A stretch of DNA of 64,000 nucleotides. Source: Methanobrevibacter sp. V74. Its GTDB lineage: Archaea > Methanobacteriota > Methanobacteria > Methanobacteriales > Methanobacteriaceae. Made by a program: the position numbers and the translations under genes. Positions 9,022 through 18,092 of this stretch are shown piece by piece (positions within the stretch are counted from its first letter, which is position 1; each line of letters begins with the position of its first letter). The stretch is from positions 1 to 64,000 of the forward strand of contig NZ_CAUJAN010000001.1 of NCBI RefSeq assembly GCF_963082495.1, written 5' to 3'. The notes beneath the pieces are model-generated. The model searched no databases. It saw only the letters and a program-made list of their open reading frames with translations, and had not been told where the DNA came from.

Positions 9022-9066
9022 GTTTATACATTGAATTTAGCAAGAATTATTTTAAAGAAGTAACAG

Positions 9067-9795
9067 TTAAGGATTGCAAACCTTACATGGCTGATATCCT
9101 TGACTTATTGCATCATTTCTACTGTCAAAACTAACTTTATTATGTTCAGATATTTTTTGAGCCCATCTACAGCCAGCTTCGTGGAATTTTCCAGTATTTA
9201 CATTAGCAACATAATTTCCACTATCTGAACCGGAGTCAGAGCCGATATTTGCAGAGGTATTGTATGAATTCGGAACATGTGTCATGTTATTTACCCAATC
9301 ATAGGGATAAAATTCACTTGGTGGTATGTACATCACTTCTGCAAGCCCTTCTTTTAAAAGCATTTCATTAACATTTTTGCCGTCAACAATAACCACACCT
9401 AATGTTCTGCCATATTTGTCTGAGTGTTTTGAATCATCGACATCGATTCCAACTTCCTTGTTTAAGCATAATTTTTGAACAAAATTTTTAGAAGTGATAT
9501 ATCCTTCAACACCTCGCTCGGGAGTATTAACTCCTACAAAACGGATCTTTTCGCCATTGTCTAAATATATGGTATCCCCATCAACTACTTTAGTGCAAAC
9601 TCCACATTCTTCAACATTGCATTCGGTGTCGTTGTATTCATTTAAAATATCGGATGCTAATAGATTTGAGTATTTGGAGCTTGGAATATTGTGTGTAAAA
9701 CCAGTTCCAGTATATGCATTAGCTATTGACATTGCTCCAACTATAATAATCAAAATAACTAGTAAAGAGAAAACCTGCTTTTTTGTAATTTTCAT
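9067..9795 (-). CDS. Exported staphylococcal-type thermonuclease with C-terminal Cys-rich tail
   Basis: 242 residues. The N-terminus is a signal or anchor (KKQVFSLLVILIIIVGAMSIANA). The SNase domain follows: KVVDGDTIYLDNGEKIRFVGVNTPE, the KHSDKYGRTLGVVIVDGKNVNEMLL block with catalytic Asp/Arg residues, and GLAEVMYIPPSEF. After a Ser/Gly-rich linker (about 185-195) comes a 45-residue tail, NVNTGKFHEAGCRWAQKI ... GYQPCKVCNP, of the Ada-like metal-binding type with three cysteines and a histidine. It probably degrades nucleic acid outside the cell. The ATG has an AAGGAGG ribosome site. Confidence 0.88.
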   Translation of the reverse strand: MKITKKQVFSLLVILIIIVGAMSIANAYTGTGFTHNIPSSKYSNLLASDILNEYNDTECNVEECGVCTKVVDGDTIYLDNGEKIRFVGVNTPERGVEGYITSKNFVQKLCLNKEVGIDVDDSKHSDKYGRTLGVVIVDGKNVNEMLLKEGLAEVMYIPPSEFYPYDWVNNMTHVPNSYNTSANIGSDSGSDSGNYVANVNTGKFHEAGCRWAQKISEHNKVSFDSRNDAISQGYQPCKVCNP

Positions 9796-9925
9796 AGTTT
9801 TTTTTCCCTCCTTGTTATTAACATTATAACTTTGTGTTAATATAATTTTTCAAAATAAAATTAATAATTATTTTATATGAGGATATTAAATATATATAAT
9901 ATTAAAAATTATTATTGGAGATTGT

Positions 9926-11473
9926 ATGTTAGTTAAAATTAATGGAGAAGAGGTTGATGTAGCAGATGCTTCAACAATTCAAGATGTCATTGATGAAACA
10001 AATGCTCCTTATACTCCAGGAAGTATTATTTGCTTAATTAAAGGTAAAAAAGAGCTGGAAAAAAATATTAGCAAGTATAAAATTAAAACAAACAAGGGTT
10101 CAATAATTATTCAATTAGACGAATCTGATGAGGCCAAACCTCTGGTTGATGTGTGGAAAAATCAATATGGGGAATTTGTCGATTTAGATATAAGATGGTC
10201 AACTCCAACTGAGGTTGCTATTGGTCCTATTGTAACTGATTTAGAACCCACTTCTGATGAGTATAAATATTTTGAAGGAGATGTTGTTTTAAGTTTATCT
10301 AGTTTTAGTAATGAGTCAACTCATTTAATAATGCTTAAAGAGAATACTACAAATGTCTACAGTGTACCTCAATACAATAAGGGTATTTTTGCCCATATTA
10401 TTGGTGGTAAAAAAACATTGGATAATTTGACAGATGATGATAAAGTAACTGGTATTGAACCGGTTATCGAAAGAAGCACAACTACTGATAGTGCTTCAGT
10501 ATCTGATTTAAACACTGTTTTAGAAGAAGGTAATGAATTATATACTTATATTTCATTTAATATTAATGAAGACTCTCCTGTATGTGTCGAACATTTATTC
10601 TCGCTTATTAAGGATGGTAGAATAAAAGTTTCATACGATAGTGAATCATTTGTAGGTTTTTATGAACTTGCAGGAATCGAAAAACCTAAAGAGGATAATA
10701 CTTTAAGAAGTAGAGGAACTATTACGGTTAGAAATACTGGTGTTGGTGTTGGGAGATTATATATTTATCGTGCAAATAGAGTATTGACTCCAAATCACAC
10801 TACTGTTGGTCAAATTGTAAATGGTATGGAGATTATTGATATTGCAAAGGAAAATGACTTCATAACAGTTAAATCTGAACAACAAAGATTGATGTTATTA
10901 AATAAAACTCAACGTGAAGCTAGCGAAATGTTATCTGCCGTTGGTGTTGAGCATATGATTGATGGAATTGTGGATGATAATGCCATCATTGTTGAACAAA
11001 CTCCAAAGCATACAATTGATATTTTAAGAGAAGGCAAGGTAATAACTAAAGCAGTTAATAAAGAAGATTTATGTACTATCAAATTTAACGAAAATGCGCC
11101 AAGATCTGTAAGGTACTTTAAATTCATGTCAGGTCTTTTAGAAAATCCAGTTGGTCAAATTAAAGTTCACTTTGCAGTACCTGGAATGCATATTGTTATC
11201 TTTGAAGGTGATAAGAAATTAGCTAAAGGTTTAGTTCCTGAAAACAATCCTGTTGAGAAGGTAATAAGGGGTCAAATTGGAATTTCAAACATGGCTTCAA
11301 AAAATGCCGGTTTAATTGGTATTAGATTTGAAGATAATTATGATTTTGGCCCAACTGCGGAGAATTTCGAATCAACAAATATAATTGGAGATATTACTTC
11401 TGATTATGATTATATTGAACAATTAAATGAAGGAGTTGTAGTGTATGTCACAGAATCTAACCATGAGTCCTGA
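9926..11473 (+). CDS. Methanogenesis marker protein 3
   Basis: 515 residues, matching marker 3 (Mmp3): MLVKINGEEVDVADASTIQD at the start, TITVRNTGVGVGRLYIYRANRV in the middle, and VRGQIG-like VIRGQIGISNMASKNAGLIGIR late. It includes a cyclophilin-like beta fold in its central part (NTGVGVG, GQIVNGMEIID). Mmp3 is known from the McrC/Mmp3/Mmp7/Mmp17 assembly that helps activate methyl-coenzyme M reductase. First gene of a compact marker cluster: the next frame starts 29 bases before its stop. A TATA-like AAATATATAA precedes it by ~30 bases. Confidence 0.9.
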   Translation: MLVKINGEEVDVADASTIQDVIDETNAPYTPGSIICLIKGKKELEKNISKYKIKTNKGSIIIQLDESDEAKPLVDVWKNQYGEFVDLDIRWSTPTEVAIGPIVTDLEPTSDEYKYFEGDVVLSLSSFSNESTHLIMLKENTTNVYSVPQYNKGIFAHIIGGKKTLDNLTDDDKVTGIEPVIERSTTTDSASVSDLNTVLEEGNELYTYISFNINEDSPVCVEHLFSLIKDGRIKVSYDSESFVGFYELAGIEKPKEDNTLRSRGTITVRNTGVGVGRLYIYRANRVLTPNHTTVGQIVNGMEIIDIAKENDFITVKSEQQRLMLLNKTQREASEMLSAVGVEHMIDGIVDDNAIIVEQTPKHTIDILREGKVITKAVNKEDLCTIKFNENAPRSVRYFKFMSGLLENPVGQIKVHFAVPGMHIVIFEGDKKLAKGLVPENNPVEKVIRGQIGISNMASKNAGLIGIRFEDNYDFGPTAENFESTNIIGDITSDYDYIEQLNEGVVVYVTESNHES

Positions 11474-11915
11474 TTTGGGTACAGAAGATTGGGATCCTGA
11501 TGTAATCACTCGTATGATTTTTATTGGTCCGGGAGCTCATGTAAGTGAACAGGAAGTTGTAACTGCATTTCATATGCTTGGCCTGCCACTTACAATAAAA
11601 AATACATGCTATGGATCTATGATTAGTGGAAAAAGTGAACATGTTTATAAGGCCATTGAAGAGATTAGAAAACTCGACCCACATCATATTTTTACAAAAG
11701 AAAGAGGATTTGCTCCAGGTGACCCTAGACGTTGTAGAGGTCACAGATTTGGACCTAGAGAAGGTTTCCACCAAATGGAAAAGGAGTACAGAATACTTGG
11801 TTTTGTTTCTAACGCTTTAGAAAATCCTAAAGAAGTTGAAATAGAGGAGAAAAAACCAATTAGTGTTGATGAATTTAAAAAAATCATGAATGAATGTTTA
11901 GATAAAGAAGAGTAG
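11445..11915 (+). CDS. Methanogenesis marker protein 6
   Basis: 156 residues of the marker 6 family, restricted to methanogens and relatives. Recognisable blocks: [41 protein letters not shown], and the Arg/Gly-rich [21 protein letters not shown]. The function is unknown; the genomic position in the MCR-activation cluster is conserved across methanogens. The start overlaps the end of marker 3 by 29 bases. A shorter start at residue 7 (Met) is possible, which would reduce the overlap. Confidence 0.88.
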   Translation: MSQNLTMSPDLGTEDWDPDVITRMIFIGPGAHVSEQEVVTAFHMLGLPLTIKNTCYGSMISGKSEHVYKAIEEIRKLDPHHIFTKERGFAPGDPRRCRGHRFGPREGFHQMEKEYRILGFVSNALENPKEVEIEEKKPISVDEFKKIMNECLDKEE

Positions 11916-11923
11916 GTGTAATT

Positions 11924-12382
11924 ATGGTTAAAATCGGAATATATCCTCCAAATTCATTAATTTTAGCAGATTTACTTGAAAGGAGAGGTCACACTCCTTT
12001 AGTTTTACAAAAACAAATTAGACAAAAAATAAAAGATCCGGAGATTGATTCTCCACCAATGAATATTACAGAAGACGATCCAATTAAAGGTCTTAGGTAT
12101 GCAGCTATCGAAGTTCCTTCAGGCGTTCGTGGAAGAATGTCAATTATTGGACCACTTATAGATGAAGCTGAAGCGGCTATTATAGTTGATAATGCCCCTT
12201 ATGGCTTTGGGTGCATTGGCTGTGCAAGAACTAATGAATTATCAATATTTTTACTTAGAAATAAGGGAATTCCAGTTTTAGAATTAACTTATCCTACAAA
12301 TCAAGATGAAACTTATTTAATGGTAAATAAAATCAATGAGTTTGTGGATTCACTTGAAGAGACTGTTAAGGAGGAAGAATAA
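11924..12382 (+). CDS. Methanogenesis marker protein 5
   Basis: 152 residues of marker family 5: [23 protein letters not shown] at the start, [22 protein letters not shown], and the Cys pair [14 protein letters not shown] near residue 95, which could ligate metal or a cluster (inference). It is followed directly by marker 15 with no gap (stop TAA, then ATG). The biochemical role is not known to me. Confidence 0.88.
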   Translation: MVKIGIYPPNSLILADLLERRGHTPLVLQKQIRQKIKDPEIDSPPMNITEDDPIKGLRYAAIEVPSGVRGRMSIIGPLIDEAEAAIIVDNAPYGFGCIGCARTNELSIFLLRNKGIPVLELTYPTNQDETYLMVNKINEFVDSLEETVKEEE

Positions 12383-13624
12383 ATGGTTAAAATAGCATTA
12401 GTTTCATGTGGAACAGAGTATAGTGGTGTTCAAAAGGAGATTGAAAAAGCAGCAAATAAGTTCGGTGCTGAAATTATTCTTCCAGAAATTGATTTAGATT
12501 ATATTGATGAATCTTATGAAAAATTTGGATTTTCAGCTCAAAGTTCAAGTTTAAAATTAATGATTGCAAGAGCTATGGCTATTGTTGAAGGCAGATGCAA
12601 ACCTGATGCAGTATTTATTGCAACTTGTTTTAGATGTGCTGAAGGAGCATTAGTCAGGAATGAAGTAAGAAGATTTATACAAAGAAATACACGTATTCCA
12701 GTAGTTACTTATTCATTCACTGAAAGAACTAAAGCAGATGAATTATTCATCCGTATGGAAGCATTAGCTACTACTGTAACTCGCAGAAGTATTCTTGCTC
12801 GTGAAAAACAAGAAGGACTTACTCTTGGTTTGGACTCAGGTTCAACTACTACAAAAGCGGTTCTTATGGAAAACAACCAAGTTATTGGAACTGGTTGGAC
12901 AGCTACTAAAGATATTATCGAATCAGCTGAAACCGCTGCAGCAGAGGCATTTAGTGAAACTGATTACAAGTGGGATGATATTGAAGGTATTGGAACTACT
13001 GGTTATGGCAGATTCACAATGGGTCAAAAATTCGGAGCGGAACTTGTTCAAGAAGAGTTATCTGTCAATGCTAAAGGTGCAGTATATCTTGCAGATTGTC
13101 AAAGAGGTGAAGCTACTGTTTTGGATATTGGTGGTATGGATAACAAGGTAATTACTGTTAATAATGGTATTCCTGATAACTTTACTATGGGGGGTATTTG
13201 TGCTGGAGCATCTGGTAGATTTTTAGATATGACTTCCCGTAGGTTAGATGTTGATATTACCGAACTCGGACCTTTGGCTGTTAAAGGTGATTGGAGAAAA
13301 GCAATGTTAAACTCTTACTGTATTGTATTTGGTATTCAGGACCTTGTTACTACACTTGCCGCAGGGGGTTTAAAATCAGATGTGGCGGCAGCTGCTTGTC
13401 ACTCTGTATCTGAACAAGTTTACGAACAACAGCTTCAAGAAATCGATATTCGTGAACCATTGATTCAGGTAGGGGGAACTAGTTTAATTTCAGGCCTTGT
13501 TGAAGCAGTAAGTGAGACTTTAGGTGGAATTGAAGTAATTGTTCCGGAATACTCCCAACATATTGGTGCTGTAGGTTCAGCTCTTTTAGTATCTGGAATG
13601 GGTCATAGAAATGATGATAAATAA
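12383..13624 (+). CDS. Methanogenesis marker protein 15 (BadF/HgdC-type ATPase)
   Basis: 413 residues. The N-terminal ~145 residues form a methanogen-specific domain with cysteines (CFRCAEG). From about residue 146 comes the BadF/BadG/HgdC ATPase fold: [18 protein letters not shown] (phosphate loop), [46 protein letters not shown] with the conserved Cys, and [14 protein letters not shown]. Relatives use ATP to drive low-potential electron transfer into an enzyme via a bridging 4Fe-4S cluster. That activity suits reductive activation of MCR (inference from family and context). Confidence 0.9.
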   Translation: MVKIALVSCGTEYSGVQKEIEKAANKFGAEIILPEIDLDYIDESYEKFGFSAQSSSLKLMIARAMAIVEGRCKPDAVFIATCFRCAEGALVRNEVRRFIQRNTRIPVVTYSFTERTKADELFIRMEALATTVTRRSILAREKQEGLTLGLDSGSTTTKAVLMENNQVIGTGWTATKDIIESAETAAAEAFSETDYKWDDIEGIGTTGYGRFTMGQKFGAELVQEELSVNAKGAVYLADCQRGEATVLDIGGMDNKVITVNNGIPDNFTMGGICAGASGRFLDMTSRRLDVDITELGPLAVKGDWRKAMLNSYCIVFGIQDLVTTLAAGGLKSDVAAAACHSVSEQVYEQQLQEIDIREPLIQVGGTSLISGLVEAVSETLGGIEVIVPEYSQHIGAVGSALLVSGMGHRNDDK

Positions 13625-13642
13625 TTTTAAAGGATTGATTCG

Positions 13643-14203
13643 ATGTTAGTTGAATGTTATGATGAGCGTGGTGCAGAAGTTTATGAAATCATCATAAAAC
13701 AAATCTTTCAAGATTTAGTTTTAGGTGCTTCTGTAGAAGATTTAAAAGCTTATGTTAATCCTGATGATCCGGTGTTTATCTTGGCTATTAAAATGAGGAA
13801 AACTTCAACTATTATTAAATTTGAGGATGTAGCTAATTTACTTTATGATAAAGAATCAGATGTTACTAGAATTCTTGTTGATGATGAGAACTATCTTCCA
13901 AATATCCTGAAGGAGTTATGGAAAAAATTTTCTAGAGATGAAATTTATCAACCAAATAGGTATCAGCTTGAAATCAAAGGGGATTTCACAGATTTGAAAA
14001 CTATGGTCATTGATAATCCTCACTCTAATTTACAAAGGCGTATTTACGATGCGGTCTTTAGAATATTGCCGGAAGGTTTCAAAATCATTAAAGACTTATC
14101 CAGTGGAGATATTGTAGCTGTTGTATCAACTGATGAATTAATTAAAGATGCATGGATTGAAAAAGCTCAAGAATATATAGATGAATTAAATAAGGGCATG
14201 TAG
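13643..14203 (+). CDS. Methanogenesis marker protein 17
   Basis: 186 residues of marker family 17 (VECYDERGAEVYEIIIKQIFQDL at the start; ILVDDENYLPNILKELWKKF mid; HSNLQRRIYDAVFRILPEGF late). Mmp17 is reported in the McrC-containing component that activates methyl-coenzyme M reductase. It is the last gene of the 3-6-5-15-17 run, 18 bases after marker 15, with AAAGGATTGATT as ribosome site. No cysteine-rich motif is present, so a structural or docking role is likely (inference). Confidence 0.88.
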   Translation: MLVECYDERGAEVYEIIIKQIFQDLVLGASVEDLKAYVNPDDPVFILAIKMRKTSTIIKFEDVANLLYDKESDVTRILVDDENYLPNILKELWKKFSRDEIYQPNRYQLEIKGDFTDLKTMVIDNPHSNLQRRIYDAVFRILPEGFKIIKDLSSGDIVAVVSTDELIKDAWIEKAQEYIDELNKGM

Positions 14204-14218
14204 AAAGATTTATATATT
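14203..14218 (+). promoter_or_regulatory. Promoter (BRE/TATA) for the nifB-type gene
   Basis: A purine-rich GAAAGA followed by TTTATATATT (TATA box 14209-14218) lies just after the marker 17 stop and about 52 bases before the ATG of the radical SAM gene. It would place the transcript start near 14240, leaving a short leader with the ribosome site AAGGAGGAG. So the gene can be transcribed apart from the marker cluster. Confidence 0.6.
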
Positions 14219-14269
14219 TGTTCGTATCAATACAAATTAACAGAAGTTATGTTTAAGGAGGAGTAGTAT

Positions 14270-15136
14270 ATGAATGAACACAATGGTTCAAGATTTGCAC
14301 ATATAACAAAAGCACATCCATGCTTTAATGAAAAAATGCATGATAAAGTCGGAAGAGCACATGTACCAGTTGCACCAAAGTGCAATATCTTTTGCAACTT
14401 CTGTACGAGAGATATTAATAATGAGGAAGATAGGCCTGGTGTAGCTAGTTGTATAATGAAGCCTGATGATGCGATAACTCATATTAATGATGTAACTGCA
14501 GATGGTCCAATTTCAGTTGTAGGTGTTGCTGGACCTGGAGATTCACTGGCTAATGAGGAAACATTTGAGTTTTTTGAAAAATTGGCAGCAGAACAACCAG
14601 ATTTAATTAAATGTATGAGTACAAATGGATTATTGCTTCCAAAATATGCAGATAAACTTGCAGAAATTGGAGTTAATTCTGTCACTGTTACTATTAATGC
14701 AATTAATCCAGATATTGCTGTAGATATTTATTCATTCATTAAATATGAAGGAAAAGTTTACAAAGGATATGATGCCGTTAAAATTTTAATCAAAAATCAA
14801 TTGGATGGTGTTGAAAAAGCAGCGGCTAATGGAATGGTTGTTAAAGTCAATTCTGTTTTAATCCCGGGATTAAACGACGAACATATTGTTGAAATAGCTA
14901 AAGAAGTTAAAAAACGTGGTGCTGCTTTAATGAATGTTTTACCGTTGATCCCATTAGGTAAAATGAAACATTATCAACGTCCAGACTGTTCTATGATGGA
15001 AAAAGTCAGAGAAGAAGTTGAAGAAATTATACCAGTGTTTAGAGCATGCACTCAATGTAGGGCGGATGCTTATGGAATTCCTGGTAAGAAAAGTGAAGAC
15101 CGCCATTTAGGAATGACTCCCCAAAGTCATTACTAA
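14270..15136 (+). CDS. nifB: NifB-type radical SAM protein
   Basis: 288 residues, the compact archaeal NifB without a NifX tail. Seen: HPCFNEKMHDKVGRAHVPVAP near the start, the radical SAM triplet CNIFCNFC (C-x3-C-x2-C), VAGPGDSLAN, CMSTNGLLLP, the NifB pair HYQRPDC and FRACTQCRADAYGIPG. NifB joins two 4Fe-4S clusters with a SAM-derived carbide to make the 8Fe-9S-C L-cluster, the nitrogenase cofactor precursor. No other nif gene is in this window. The gene follows the MCR-activation markers, has its own TATA box, and ends at a long T-run. Confidence 0.88.
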   Translation: MNEHNGSRFAHITKAHPCFNEKMHDKVGRAHVPVAPKCNIFCNFCTRDINNEEDRPGVASCIMKPDDAITHINDVTADGPISVVGVAGPGDSLANEETFEFFEKLAAEQPDLIKCMSTNGLLLPKYADKLAEIGVNSVTVTINAINPDIAVDIYSFIKYEGKVYKGYDAVKILIKNQLDGVEKAAANGMVVKVNSVLIPGLNDEHIVEIAKEVKKRGAALMNVLPLIPLGKMKHYQRPDCSMMEKVREEVEEIIPVFRACTQCRADAYGIPGKKSEDRHLGMTPQSHY

Positions 15137-15140
15137 ATGC

Positions 15141-15161
15141 TTTTTTTATTTATTTTTTTTA
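15141..15161 (+). terminator. T-run terminator after nifB
   Basis: Immediately after the stop there are two blocks of T (7 and 8) separated by ATTTA. Archaeal RNA polymerase ends at such T-tracts without needing a hairpin, and the next gene has a separate promoter, so termination here is likely. Confidence 0.55.
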
Positions 15162-15237
15162 GATTTACCTAAATATTTTTAATGTATTATTTACATAATA
15201 TTAAATATTAAAAATTATTTTAAAAGGAGTTTAATAT

Positions 15238-15732
15238 ATGACTAAAATCGGAATTGTTTCAGATACCCATGTTGGTGAAGAGAATATTGAAATTCTTGAA
15301 AATGTAAGTAAACATTTTAAAGGTGTAGATTTAATCCTCCATGCAGGAGATGTAACTCAACAAAAAGTACTGAATGAATTGAGTACAATCGCTCCAGTTA
15401 TTGCGGTTAAAGGTAATGCAGATAGTCTTGATTTAAATTTGACTGAAATTATAATCGTGAATAATTTTAAAATAGCTTTAAATCATGGTATGGACCTTTC
15501 AGATAATTATGAGAAATTATATGAATTTGGCAAATCACAAGGGGCGGACATTGTAATTACCGGTCACACCCACAAACCACATTTTAAATTTACTAATAAT
15601 ATGTGTTTAGTTAATCCTGGAAGTTTAAATAAACCTATTGACTCCAAAGCTTCTGTAGCAATATTAAATATTGATAAAGAAGAAAAATTAATAAGTAATA
15701 TTAAAGTTAATATTATTGAATTAGAGGAGTAG
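15238..15732 (+). CDS. YfcE/MJ0936-type metallophosphoesterase
   Basis: 164 residues with the calcineurin-like metal-binding motifs in order: GIVSDTHVG (D-x-H), LILHAGDVT (G-D), AVKGNAD (G-N-x-D), ALNHGMD, and VITGHTHKPHF (G-H-T-H). Small archaeal members hydrolyse phosphodiesters in vitro; the physiological substrate is unknown. It sits 7 bases upstream of the Mn-dependent pyrophosphatase gene and is probably co-transcribed. The AAAAGGAG ribosome site precedes the ATG. Confidence 0.85.
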   Translation: MTKIGIVSDTHVGEENIEILENVSKHFKGVDLILHAGDVTQQKVLNELSTIAPVIAVKGNADSLDLNLTEIIIVNNFKIALNHGMDLSDNYEKLYEFGKSQGADIVITGHTHKPHFKFTNNMCLVNPGSLNKPIDSKASVAILNIDKEEKLISNIKVNIIELEE

Positions 15733-15739
15733 TAATAAG

Positions 15740-16660
15740 ATGGTTAAAACTTACGTTTTTGGACATAAAAGTCCGGATAGTGATTCCATAACATCAAGTA
15801 TTGTTATGGCTAACTTAGAAAATGAATTAGGTAATACTGACGCTAAAGCGTATAGATTAGGAAATATTAATAAGGAAACGGAATTTATCTTAAATTTTTT
15901 AGATATTGATGCACCTGAACTTTTAGACGATGTTGTAGATGGGGCAAATGTCATATTGGTTGACCATAACTCTCCAGCGGAATCAGTTGATAATTTAGAA
16001 AATGCAAATATCTTAAAAGTTGTTGATCATCATAAATTAGCATTAGCTACTTCATATCCATTGTTCTTAAGATTTGAACCTGTAGGTTGTACTGAAACTA
16101 TTTTATTTAAATTATATGGGGAAAATGAAGTTGAAATCTCAAAAGAAATAGCTACCTTAATGTTGTCTGCTATTATTTCAGACACTTTACTTCTAAAATC
16201 TCCAACAACTACTGAAGATGATAAAATTGCTGTTGAAAAACTTGCTAAAATTGCTGAAGTCGATGCTGAAGAGTATGGTTTAGAAATGCTTAAAGCAGGC
16301 ACTGATTTGAGTAGCTTCACAATTGATGAAATTTTAGCTCTAGATGCAAAACAAATTGATTTTAAAGATGTCAAATCAATTGTAAATCAAGTTAATACTG
16401 CAGATATTAATGATGTAATGGCGATGAAGGATGATTTGGAAGAAGGCATTAATAAGGTAATAGATAAGGAAAATCTTGATTTATTCATGCTTTTGATTAC
16501 TGATATTGTAAATAGCAATTCTCAAGTTATAGCATTAGGTAAAAATGCAGAGTTAGTTGAAAAAGCGTATAATGTGAAACTTGACAATAATACCGTATTG
16601 TTGGAAGGTGTTGTTTCACGTAAAAAACAAGTAGTACCTATCATGACTGAAAGCGCTTAA
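15740..16660 (+). CDS. ppaC: Manganese-dependent inorganic pyrophosphatase
   Basis: Family II (DHH) pyrophosphatase, which splits PPi to two phosphates and pulls biosynthetic reactions forward. The 306-residue protein has GHKSPDSDSITSS (metal site), VILVDHNSPAES, LKVVDHHKLA (the DHH motif) and EPVGCTETILFKLY, then a C-terminal DHHA2 domain with VVSRKKQVVPIM at the end. Length is normal. It ends with a possible short hairpin (AGGAACTCCT) shortly after the stop. Confidence 0.93.
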   Translation: MVKTYVFGHKSPDSDSITSSIVMANLENELGNTDAKAYRLGNINKETEFILNFLDIDAPELLDDVVDGANVILVDHNSPAESVDNLENANILKVVDHHKLALATSYPLFLRFEPVGCTETILFKLYGENEVEISKEIATLMLSAIISDTLLLKSPTTTEDDKIAVEKLAKIAEVDAEEYGLEMLKAGTDLSSFTIDEILALDAKQIDFKDVKSIVNQVNTADINDVMAMKDDLEEGINKVIDKENLDLFMLLITDIVNSNSQVIALGKNAELVEKAYNVKLDNNTVLLEGVVSRKKQVVPIMTESA

Positions 16661-16710
16661 TTATTTAGGAACTCCTAAATTAAAGGCTTTTTCAATGGTT
16701 GTTTGTAAAA

Positions 16711-16885
16711 ATTTATAAATGAGAATATGAAAATTATTAATTAGGTGTATTTAATATACCTCTCTATTCAATCCATTTTGGATATTAAATGGGAAGCATA
16801 ATTATAAACAATCTATGCATTTGCATAACAAATTAGAAACTAACACTTAATTATGCTTTTCGTATTTATACTTTTTTTAAAATAG
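16711..16885 (+). ncRNA. Candidate structured RNA or leader upstream of mtnA
   Basis: A TATA box ATTTATAAAT (16711-16720) predicts a transcript start near 16741. The next 120 bases can form three consecutive stems: GGTGTAT/ATATACC (16744-16760, one G-U pair), CCATTT/AAATGG (about 16773-16791), and a perfect 11-bp pair AAGCATAATTA at 16794-16804 with TAATTATGCTT at 16848-16858. The last encloses an inner TATGC/GCATA hairpin. A run of seven Ts follows at about 16871-16877, so it may be a free small RNA or a leader of mtnA. I do not recognise a known family. Confidence 0.45.
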
Positions 16886-16894
16886 GTTGTTAAA

Positions 16895-17824
16895 ATGAAA
16901 ACACTTGAATGGGAAGGCAATAAATTAAAACTTATTGATCAAAGAAAACTTCCAGATGAGTTAACTCACATGTATTGTGATAATTATCAGGATGTTATTG
17001 TGGCAATTAAAAATATGATTGTACGTGGCGCTCCTGCAATTGGGGTGGCCGCTGCTTTTGGAATGGCACTTGCAGATATTCATGGCGTTGATCTAGATAA
17101 AGCAGCTGATGAGATTAAATCCGCAAGACCAACGGCGGTTAATTTATTTTGGGCAGTTGATAGGGTATTGCACAGTAAAGATGTGCTGTCTGAAGCATTA
17201 AAAATGTATGAGGAGGATATGATCACAAACAGAGCCATTGGCAAATTTGGTGCTGAAATTATTAATGATGGAGATACTATTTTAACTCATTGTAATGCAG
17301 GAGCTTTAGCATGCGTTGATTATGGAACTGCTTTAGGAGTATTTAGAGCGGCAAATGATGCTGGAAAAAATATTAATGTAATTTGTGATGAAACTCGTCC
17401 ACGTGGTCAAGGTGCAAGCCTTAGTGTTTGGGAAATGCAGCAAGAAAATATTCCTGTAAAATTAATTCCGGATGTAGCTTCAGGATATCTGATGTCACAG
17501 GGAAAAATTGATAAAGTTGTCATCGGCGCTGATAGGATTGCTCGCGGCGGTGTTGTAAATAAAGTGGGTTCGTTTATGGTTGCATTAGCTGCAAAACATC
17601 ATGACATTCCGTTTTATGTGGCGGCTCCATATTCTACATTTGATAATGAAATTTCAATTTATGATACTGTCATCGAAGAAAGAGATGGAGATGAAGTTAG
17701 ATATTATGGTGGAGCAAGAATTTGTCCTGAAAATACTGAAGTAATTAATCCTGCATTTGATATAACTCCAAAAGAATTAATCACAGGCATCATTACCGAA
17801 AAAGGAATTATCAATCCAATTTAG
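16895..17824 (+). CDS. mtnA: S-methyl-5-thioribose-1-phosphate isomerase (eIF2B-like)
   Basis: 309 residues, the aldose-ketose isomerase fold shared with eIF2B. It converts methylthioribose-1-phosphate to methylthioribulose-1-phosphate in methionine or 5'-deoxynucleoside salvage; archaeal relatives can also act on ribose-1,5-bisphosphate. Seen: IVRGAPAIGVAAAFG, LTHCNAGALACVDYGTALGV (active Cys), DETRPRGQGASL, VIGADRIARGGVVNKVGS (active Asp). The C-terminus, ENTEVINPAFDITP, is typical of MtnA. A structured leader candidate lies upstream. Confidence 0.9.
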   Translation: MKTLEWEGNKLKLIDQRKLPDELTHMYCDNYQDVIVAIKNMIVRGAPAIGVAAAFGMALADIHGVDLDKAADEIKSARPTAVNLFWAVDRVLHSKDVLSEALKMYEEDMITNRAIGKFGAEIINDGDTILTHCNAGALACVDYGTALGVFRAANDAGKNINVICDETRPRGQGASLSVWEMQQENIPVKLIPDVASGYLMSQGKIDKVVIGADRIARGGVVNKVGSFMVALAAKHHDIPFYVAAPYSTFDNEISIYDTVIEERDGDEVRYYGGARICPENTEVINPAFDITPKELITGIITEKGIINPI

Positions 17825-17976
17825 ACAATAATTTTTTTTTCGTTTTATTAATCACTTTATAGCTGAAATTTAAATAAAAAATATGCAATATTCTTTCAAA
17901 GCCTAAAGACTGAAAAATAATAATACTAAAATTAATTTTAGCTAACGTTCATAACTATTTAAACAATAAAATTTAA

Positions 17977-18028
17977 ATATTTATATAACATTTGATTAAT
18001 CTCTATTAATAAAATCAAATATTTGATT
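17977..18028 (+). promoter_or_regulatory. Promoter with 16-bp palindrome before a hypothetical gene
   Basis: The TATA-like AAATATTTATATAA (about 17977-17988) is followed by ATTTGATT at 17990-17997 and a perfect 16-base palindrome, AATCAAATATTTGATT, at 18013-18028. The palindrome falls where transcription should begin, so a dimeric repressor bound there would block initiation. The rest of 17825-18092 is AT-rich with no gene I can see. Confidence 0.4.
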
Positions 18029-18092
18029 AAAAGTTACGTTTTGTAATAATATTTAGAAATTATGACTTGTTAAATGATCTGTGAGGGATAAT

